Shown piece after piece: positions 8,113 to 13,740 of a DNA stretch of 32,834 nt; within the stretch, counting starts at the first letter, position 1; each line of letters begins with the position of its first letter. The notes under the pieces were generated by a model that made no database searches, was not told the DNA's origin, and saw nothing but the letters and a program-made list of their open reading frames with translations. Source of the DNA: Clostridia bacterium (lineage in GTDB: Bacteria; Bacteroidota; Bacteroidia; Bacteroidales; 4484-276); NCBI GenBank assembly GCA_009928785.1, contig SABY01000033.1, positions 1-32,834 on the forward strand, read 5' to 3'. The position numbers and the translations under genes are program-made.

Positions 8113-8148
8113 TATATTTTGCGGCTAACCGCTCTTTGTGTAAGATAA

Positions 8149-8183
8149 AAAAGCCGGGTGAATCAATCGTTCAGCCGGCTTTT
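8149..8183 (-). terminator. Intrinsic terminator after the S41 peptidase gene
   Basis: AAAAGCCGG (8149-8157) pairs with CCGGCTTTT (8175-8183) around a 17-nt loop. Read leftwards the stem is followed by a U-run. It lies 30 bp past the peptidase stop codon and closes the DUF4271-hemD-rnpA-peptidase operon. Because of the A/T arms it could also act in the other direction. Confidence 0.85.
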
Positions 8184-8212
8184 CGAATTTCGTTTTGATA
8201 TCTAAAAATGTA

Positions 8213-9913
8213 TTAGTCGATGGATGCTTTCGTAACGGTGCCATCCAGAATGGATGAATAGTTTTTCTGATCATTCAAAACTTCCACAGCTTTTTTTACT
8301 TCCGGATCGGTGGCAAGGCTTGCTATTACACGTCCGCGCTGGAAATAATACCGCGAGGCTATCTCCATCTTGAGCATTTCCGCTATCTCGGTGCGATGCG
8401 TGCGCAGGTCTTCGTTTTTGTTGTGTATCAGCTTTTGTTCGAGCTGGGTAAGTTCAGCGCTTATCTCATCATAATATTCTTCCTCTTCGGCGGTTTCTTT
8501 AAGCCGCTGCAGCGTTTTTTCGCTGTCGGTGGTGTATTTAAAGTCTTTGTTGTTGTTTACAAAATTGATAAAGTCCTCGTAGGTTTCGTCGCTGATAGCA
8601 AATTTGTCGGGAGGGGCAATGGAGTCGTGCTCGCGTGCATATTTATTAGCATAGTCGAAGATGACATATTGTATGAGCAGGTTTACCGAGATGGGGCTAA
8701 GCATCTCCGGCTCCATGATGATGTCGGGAGAAATGCCACCGCCGTCGAAAACTTTACGGCCTTTTTTGGTTTTAAATTCCGAAATCAATGAGTCGGGAAC
8801 CTGATGTGCAAGGCCTTTGGTATCGCGGTGCGAATAGTCGATTTCCTGTATGCAGCGTCCGCTGGGGATATAATATTTGGCTACGGTCACTTTTACTTTT
8901 GAGTTGTAGCTCAGTGGCAATACGTTTTGCACCAGGCCTTTGCCATAGGTTCGCTGCCCGATCACCACACCCCGATCCATATCCTGAATGGCTCCTGAAA
9001 CAATTTCACTTGCCGATGCCGAGGCATTGTCCACCAGCACTATGATAGGTATCTTCATGTCTTCGGGCGCATCGCTGGTATAATAGGAATGATTGCGCAC
9101 GGTTTCTTTGCCGCGGGTGCTCACCACCAGCTCGCCTTTGTCGGTAAAGATATTTACAATATTCACGGCCTCATTCAAAAGTCCGCCGCCATTGCCACGC
9201 AAATCCAGAATAATGCCCTGCATATCATTTTCCTGCTTTAGTTCCAAAAAGGCCTTTTTCACCTCTTTTCCTGCATCCTGCGTAAATCCCGACAGCTTGA
9301 TGTAACCAACATTGTCGCTCACCATGCCATAATACGGAATGTTGTCGATGGTAATGTTTTCGCGCTTTAGTTGTACTTCAAAAGGTTTTTCCACACTGGG
9401 TCTTTCTACCAAAAGTTTGAGGGTAGTACCGGCTTCGCCTTTAAGGATGGTGCTTACCGCTTCGGTATCTTTATCGATGGCGGGTTTGCCATCTACCTCA
9501 AGGATGCGGTCGCCGGGGAGCAGGCCGGCCTTTTGTGCCGGGAATCCTTCGTAAGGCTCCGATATTACCACATAGTTGCCCTGCTTATGTATCAGCGCGC
9601 CTATGCCGCCATATTGGCCTGTTGTCAGGAGCTTGTAGTCCTCAATTTGCGATTCAGGGATGTAATTTGTAAACGGGTCGAGCGACTCCAGCATGGCGTC
9701 AATACCTGTCTTCATCAGCTCGCCGGGATTTATTCCGTCCACGTAGTTCATGTCGAGCTGTTTGTACAGTTCTGCAAAGATGTCGAGGTTTTTACTTATT
9801 TCGAAATCCTGATTTTTTTCCTGCGCCGTGGATACAAATGTGAGGGCAAATAACAGCATCAGCGTACTCAGGAAACGGGCTGCTATTCTTATCGATAATT
9901 GCCTTTTAGTCAT
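8213..9913 (-). CDS. C-terminal processing peptidase, S41 family
   Basis: Envelope serine protease of the CtpA/Prc/tail-specific type. An N-terminal hydrophobic segment (about 12-30, ending VSTAQ) directs export. A PDZ domain follows (about 95-175: GIGALIHKQGNYVVIS, GLLPGDRILEVDGKP), then the S41 core with GFTQDAGKEVKKAF, LDLRGNGGGLL, the nucleophile in NASASASEI (S300) and the general base in TYGKGLVQ (K325). The 25-residue Ser-Lys spacing is the same as in E. coli Prc. A charged C-terminal region rich in Glu and Lys (about 440-566) may form helices. It starts 13 bp after the rnpA stop, so it is in the same operon, and is followed by a strong terminator. Confidence 0.95.
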   Translation of the reverse strand: MTKRQLSIRIAARFLSTLMLLFALTFVSTAQEKNQDFEISKNLDIFAELYKQLDMNYVDGINPGELMKTGIDAMLESLDPFTNYIPESQIEDYKLLTTGQYGGIGALIHKQGNYVVISEPYEGFPAQKAGLLPGDRILEVDGKPAIDKDTEAVSTILKGEAGTTLKLLVERPSVEKPFEVQLKRENITIDNIPYYGMVSDNVGYIKLSGFTQDAGKEVKKAFLELKQENDMQGIILDLRGNGGGLLNEAVNIVNIFTDKGELVVSTRGKETVRNHSYYTSDAPEDMKIPIIVLVDNASASASEIVSGAIQDMDRGVVIGQRTYGKGLVQNVLPLSYNSKVKVTVAKYYIPSGRCIQEIDYSHRDTKGLAHQVPDSLISEFKTKKGRKVFDGGGISPDIIMEPEMLSPISVNLLIQYVIFDYANKYAREHDSIAPPDKFAISDETYEDFINFVNNNKDFKYTTDSEKTLQRLKETAEEEEYYDEISAELTQLEQKLIHNKNEDLRTHRTEIAEMLKMEIASRYYFQRGRVIASLATDPEVKKAVEVLNDQKNYSSILDGTVTKASID

Positions 9914-9926
9914 TTTATGATATGTT

Positions 9927-10385
9927 TTAGGATGATGTTTTTTTGGTGATGTCGTGAATTAAACGGTGTATCGCCTGCTTTATTTTTCGCTCTGCCTGGC
10001 GGTATTCGGGCATTTCCCTGTTGGTGTAAATAAACACCAGTACAAGCTGTTTGTTTTCGGATTGCAAAGCTGTGTAGAGTTCAGCTTTGTTGAGCCGATA
10101 GGCTTCGCGCATCAGTCGTTTGATGCGATTGCGGGCAACGGCTTTTTTATGATTGCGCTTTGGAACGGTAAATAATACCTGTGCCGGTATTTCCGCAGCA
10201 AGCGAATCCTTGGCATCCAATTGCAGATAAATTATTTTAAACGGAAATTCAAAAAAGGAAACGCCTTTGTCGAATAGCTCCCCAATGAGGGATCGATGAC
10301 AAAGGCGTTCAGTTTTCTTAAATGTTAGCGGCAGCATATCCGTTTGCATTGTTTGTAGCCGCACTTCTCCGGCCACCGATGGCAT
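9927..10385 (-). CDS. rnpA: Ribonuclease P protein component
   Basis: Protein cofactor of the RNase P ribozyme that matures tRNA 5' ends. The diagnostic basic motif is KRNHKKAVARNRIKRLMREAYR, in the middle of the protein, preceded by the FxxP-type strand VLFTVPKRN. The open frame gives 152 residues from ATG 10385; family members are usually about 115-135, and ATGs at 10349 (MQTDMLPL) and 10337 (MLPLTFKKTERL) are alternatives, the latter fitting the conserved start best. I keep the longest frame because it leaves a 5-bp gap to hemD. As in other Bacteroidota it lies in an operon with hemD and an S41 peptidase rather than beside rpmH. Confidence 0.95.
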   Translation of the reverse strand: MPSVAGEVRLQTMQTDMLPLTFKKTERLCHRSLIGELFDKGVSFFEFPFKIIYLQLDAKDSLAAEIPAQVLFTVPKRNHKKAVARNRIKRLMREAYRLNKAELYTALQSENKQLVLVFIYTNREMPEYRQAERKIKQAIHRLIHDITKKTSS

Positions 10386-10390
10386 GCAAT

Positions 10391-11158
10391 TTACATTCCC
10401 ACCTTAAATCCATTTTTTTTGTACAGCTTTTCGATGTATTGTCCCAATGCCATAGTCATCGAGGGAGCCGATTTGGTAGGAGCATTCAGATTAAGCGTGA
10501 GGCCGGCTTCTTTCACCGCCTTGGCAGTGGTTGGTCCAAACACTCCTATTTTGGTTTCGCCCTGCTGGTACTCCGGAAAGTTTTTCTGCAACGACTTCAC
10601 CCCCGACGGGCTGAAAAAGATGATCATATCATAGCTATGAATATCCAGTTTGGAAAGATCGCTGGCCAGGGTGCGATAAATTACTGCTTTTGAGTATTTA
10701 ATATTGTTGTCGTCAAGCTGCTTTGTAAGCGACTGCTTATGAATGTCGGAGCAGGGCAGCAGGAAATTTTCATCTTTATGTTTTTTGATGATATCCATCA
10801 AATCGTTGAAATTTTGATGGCCATGAAAAATCTTACGCTTGCGAAACTGAACATATTTCTGCAGGTAAAAAGAAGTAGATTCTGAGATGCTGAAGTATTT
10901 CATTTCATCAGGAACCTCTACGCGCATTTCTGTGCACATCCTGAAAAAGTGATCTACAGAGTTGCGGCTGGTGAAGATTACAGCGCTGTGATTTAGTATG
11001 TTTACTTTGTCTTTGCGAAAGTCGCGCGCCGGAATGCCTTCTACTTTGATAAATTTTTGAAAATCAATATTCAGCTCATATTTTTCGGCGAGCTCACTGT
11101 AAGGGTTGCGCGCCGGATCAATCGGTTTAGGCTGGGAAACGAGAATATTCTTTACCAT
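10391..11158 (-). CDS. hemD: Uroporphyrinogen-III synthase
   Basis: Cyclises hydroxymethylbilane with inversion of ring D to give uroporphyrinogen III in haem/sirohaem synthesis (cytoplasm). The family is poorly conserved, so the call rests on length (255 residues), the two-domain alternating alpha/beta pattern and motifs: N-terminal ILVSQPKP, SAVIFTSRNSVDHFF (equivalent of the ..iiFTSxnaV motif), MIIFFSPSGVKSL in domain 2, and KIGVFGPTTAKAVKEAGL near the C-terminus, which is the best conserved stretch. It sits between the DUF4271 gene (58-bp gap) and rnpA (5-bp gap), an arrangement usual for this gene in Bacteroidota. No other haem genes are in view. Confidence 0.88.
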   Translation of the reverse strand: MVKNILVSQPKPIDPARNPYSELAEKYELNIDFQKFIKVEGIPARDFRKDKVNILNHSAVIFTSRNSVDHFFRMCTEMRVEVPDEMKYFSISESTSFYLQKYVQFRKRKIFHGHQNFNDLMDIIKKHKDENFLLPCSDIHKQSLTKQLDDNNIKYSKAVIYRTLASDLSKLDIHSYDMIIFFSPSGVKSLQKNFPEYQQGETKIGVFGPTTAKAVKEAGLTLNLNAPTKSAPSMTMALGQYIEKLYKKNGFKVGM

Positions 11159-11216
11159 TAATCAATTTTTTTTTGGAAATTAATTTCTTTTAAAAGTCCC
11201 GTTATTAACTGGTTTT

Positions 11217-12071
11217 TTAACCTGTAATAAATTTTAATACAATAATTACCGGCAAAATTTCGAGGCCGCAAAGGTATATAAAATTTTGATAAAGTGAATA
11301 TTTTCTGGATTCAAACCCAATAAGAACGCTACGGAAAAGCCGGAATAAGTACAGCAATACTGCTGATATAGTGGCCGCCAGCAGAGGCATCTGGCTGGTG
11401 GAATACAGCGAAAAAAGTAAAAAAGGAATCAGGGTGATGGTGGCCACCTGGTTCATAAAAGTTGTATTGGCCAAATATTCACGAACCAAAAAGTTGTTTT
11501 TAAAAATAAAACCAACCAGACGCATCAGCCATCTTTTTACAAGAAGGAGTATCGCAATGGCGGCTGCTGCTGCGGCTATCTGCTGCCAGAGCGATAGCTG
11601 AAGCGGAAACCGCAAAAAATGATAGACTTCGTTCCATTGAAAAACAAAAGTAGTATATACCAGCAACGATGCAACAAACAGCAGCGCAGTGGAGCCGCCC
11701 GGCAAAAGATCGCCGTCGCGGTAGAGCTGCCTGAAAAGTGGCCGAGACGTTAGGCTGCGCCAAATGTTGGTGAAAAAGTTCTTTTGCGTCAGGCGCAATA
11801 TCGAAATGATCAGCAGCGCAATGCCCAGGGTAAGCAACTGCCATTGCGAATAATTGTGGATGAGTGGCTCGGGCTTAATATGTCTAGCCGGTGCAAGTTG
11901 TGAAGTGATAAAACGATGTGTTGCCGGAGATTCTGCGGTGGTGTCGGCAGTGTTGTCGCTGGCAGCAAAAGCTGCCAAGGCCTGCTGCCAGCCATGCTGT
12001 GGTGTTGGCAACGAGTCCGTCGAAAACAGACTATCGGGTAAAACAACATACATAGAAACGATAGTATCCAC
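11217..12071 (-). CDS. DUF4271 multi-pass membrane protein
   Basis: A 284-residue protein of unknown function. The first 75 residues are polar and low in complexity (Ala, Thr, Ser rich). The remainder has about six hydrophobic segments: LLTLGIALLIISIL, STALLFVASLLVYTTFVF, IAAAAAAIAILLLV, VATITLIPFLLFSLYS, LLAATISAVLLYLF and ILPVIIVLKFI. The central FIFKNNFLVREYLANTTFMNQV stretch and the location directly before hemD match the DUF4271 family of Bacteroidota. It is the first gene of the four-gene leftward operon. A -7 box at 12094-12101 leaves a leader of only about 15-20 nt and supports this start. A role coupled to haem synthesis is only a guess from position. Confidence 0.82.
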   Translation of the reverse strand: MDTIVSMYVVLPDSLFSTDSLPTPQHGWQQALAAFAASDNTADTTAESPATHRFITSQLAPARHIKPEPLIHNYSQWQLLTLGIALLIISILRLTQKNFFTNIWRSLTSRPLFRQLYRDGDLLPGGSTALLFVASLLVYTTFVFQWNEVYHFLRFPLQLSLWQQIAAAAAAIAILLLVKRWLMRLVGFIFKNNFLVREYLANTTFMNQVATITLIPFLLFSLYSTSQMPLLAATISAVLLYLFRLFRSVLIGFESRKYSLYQNFIYLCGLEILPVIIVLKFITG

Positions 12072-12093
12072 AGGCTTTGCGCAATAATTTTGG

Positions 12094-12101
12094 CAAAAGT
12101 A
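12094..12101 (-). promoter_or_regulatory. Bacteroidota -7 box for the DUF4271-hemD-rnpA-peptidase operon
   Basis: On the minus strand TACTTTTG, an exact TAnnTTTG match, 22 bp upstream of the ATG at 12071. No TTTG at -33 spacing could be picked out. Confidence 0.5.
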
Positions 12102-12158
12102 TAATTTCCCCCGGCAGACGCCCGGGTTTTTACCATCATTTATTCTTTCATCTCAGAA

Positions 12159-12198
12159 CTGCCGGCTGCGGTCTGCCGGCTGAGGACTGCTGGCTGAG
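12159..12198. repeat. Short CTGCCGGCTG-type repeats, left of the hairpin array
   Basis: Three degenerate direct copies of a 13-14 bp unit (actgccggctg, gtctgccggctg, gactgctggctgag). The same kind of sequence reappears immediately right of the array at 13001-13031, so the array appears embedded in this older repeat. Between 12199 and 12272 there is only an imperfect hairpin (12210-12233). Confidence 0.7.
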
Positions 12199-12272
12199 TA
12201 CTTCCTCCTGTGGACCGTATCAAAGTCCGCCACTCGGTGGGATGTCAACCCTGAAATAGAAATGGGGAAATC

Positions 12273-13002
12273 GATGTCGCCCCGTTGGGGCTATGAGGTT
12301 TTTTTTCATTACGTCCAATTACAAAGCGCTACGCACTTTGCTAATGATGTCGCCCCGTTGGGGCTATGAGGTTTTTTTCATGACGTTTAATTACAAAGCG
12401 CTACGCACTTTGCTAATGATGTCGCCCCGTTGGGGCTATGAGGTTTTTTTCATGACGTTCAATTACAAAGCTACGCACTTTGCTAATGATGTCGCCCCGT
12501 TGGGGCTATGAGGTTTTTTTTCATTACGTCCAATTACAAAGCGCTACGCACTTTGCTATTGATGTCGCCCCGTTGGGGCTATGAGGTTATTTTCATGACG
12601 TTCAATTACTACGCACTTTGCTAATGATGTCGCCCCGTTGGGGCTATGAGGTTATTTTCATGACGTTCAATTCCAAAGCGCTAGCACTTTGCTAATGATG
12701 TCGCCCCGTTGGGGTTATGAGGTTATTTTCATGACGTCCAATTACAAAGCGCACTTTGCTAATGATGTCGCCCCGTTGGGGCTATGAGGTTATTTTCATG
12801 ACGTTCAATTACAAAGCGCTACGCACTTTGCTAATGATGTCGCCCCGTTGGGGCTATGAGGTTTTTTTTCATGACGTTCAATTACAAAGCGCTACGCACT
12901 TTGCTAATGATGTCGCCCCGTTGGGGCTATGAGGTTTTTTTCATGACGTTCAATTACTACGCACTTTGCTAATGATGTCGCCCCGTTGGGGTTATGAGGT
13001 TC
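12273..13002. repeat. 11-copy tandem hairpin repeat array (65-73 bp unit)
   Basis: The core GATGTCGCCCCGTTGGGGC starts at 12273, 12346, 12418, 12488, 12561, 12626, 12697, 12764, 12836, 12909 and 12974. Each unit has hairpin 1 (GCCCC-GTT-GGGGC), then TATGAGG and a T-rich run, then a CATGACGTTCAATTA-type linker, then hairpin 2 (CAAAGCGCTACGCACTTTG; 5-bp stem, one mismatch, 2 more pairs). Spacings are 73, 72, 70, 73, 65, 71, 67, 72, 73 and 65 bp. Unlike CRISPR there are no unique spacers. Spacings not divisible by three rule out a repeat protein. Four neighbouring units (5-8) share TTATTTTC in place of the pure T-run, suggesting local amplification. It fills a divergent gap between the DUF4271 operon and adk. 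Function unknown. Confidence 0.95.
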
Positions 13003-13031
13003 TGGCTGAGGTCTGCCGGCTGCTAACTGCC
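13001..13031. repeat. Short CTGCCGGCTG-type repeats, right of the hairpin array
   Basis: tctggctgaggtctgccggctg and a partial copy. It has the same sequence family and orientation as 12159-12198, and the last array unit runs directly into it. Confidence 0.7.
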
Positions 13032-13083
13032 TGCTTTCCTAAAAAAATCCTGTACAATCTGCATGTTTAATTAATAAAATATT

Positions 13084-13091
13084 TATTTTCG
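13084..13091 (+). promoter_or_regulatory. Possible -7 box for adk
   Basis: TATTTTCG, one mismatch from TAnnTTTG, 55 bp before the adk ATG. The surrounding sequence is AT-rich and no -33 box is clear. Confidence 0.3.
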
Positions 13092-13146
13092 TGAGCTATT
13101 GCAAAAGCAACATCTTTTTTTTTAAAACACAAAATACAAAACCAGT

Positions 13147-13740
13147 ATGTTTAACCTCGTTATTTTTGGAGCACCCGGATCGGGCAAAGGAACACAGAGC
13201 GCTATGATTGCCAAGCGGTACCATTTTGCACACATCTCTACCGGCGACATTTTTCGCAGCGAAATTAAAAATAAAACGCCTTTGGGTATGCGCGTCAAAG
13301 AGGTCATCGATAGTGGTCAACTGGTTTCCGATGAGCTGCTGATGGAAATAATCGAAAATGCCATGGCCAAAGCCAGCAACCCCGATGGATTTATTTTTGA
13401 TGGTTTTCCGCGTACGTTGCGCCAGGCACGCGACATGGATGCTATGCTTCATCGTCACAAAACATGCGTTAGCCTGGTGTTGGCGCTGGATGTAAATCGG
13501 GAGGAGATTATTTCCCGCCTGCTCAACCGCGCTCAGGAGCAAGGGCGTGTTGACGATACCGAGGCGGTGATTCGCAAGCGGCTAGAGGTTTACCAGAATC
13601 AAACAAGCCCACTTATCGATTACTATAAAAATCAAAGCAAGTTTACTTCAATAAATGGTGTTGGAACCCTCGACGGTATTTTTGCTGAAATTTGCCACAC
13701 CATCGACCCGCATCTGGCCGATGCGGAGCCTACTTTATAA
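13147..13740 (+). CDS. adk: Adenylate kinase
   Basis: Interconverts ATP + AMP and 2 ADP (cytoplasm). The P-loop GAPGSGKGT is at residues 8-16, followed by the AMP-binding segment HISTGDIFRSEI, the DGFPRTLRQA motif with its conserved Arg, and the LID region LNRAQEQGRVDDTEAVIRKR. The LID is of the short type, without the zinc-binding cysteines or long insert. At 197 residues this is normal for short-LID enzymes, as in many Bacteroidota. It is transcribed away from the hairpin array. Its last six bases overlap the 3' end of the convergent synthetase/GNAT gene (13735-13740), leaving no room for a terminator between them. Confidence 0.97.
   Translation: MFNLVIFGAPGSGKGTQSAMIAKRYHFAHISTGDIFRSEIKNKTPLGMRVKEVIDSGQLVSDELLMEIIENAMAKASNPDGFIFDGFPRTLRQARDMDAMLHRHKTCVSLVLALDVNREEIISRLLNRAQEQGRVDDTEAVIRKRLEVYQNQTSPLIDYYKNQSKFTSINGVGTLDGIFAEICHTIDPHLADAEPTL

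Noticed and set aside
12293..12511. Repeat-protein reading frame (MSPRWGYEV repeats)
   Set aside because: It runs through array units of lengths not divisible by three, so the frame breaks in later units; no start context.
12273..13002. CRISPR array
   Set aside because: The whole 65-73 bp unit is conserved, with no unique spacers, and no cas gene is near.
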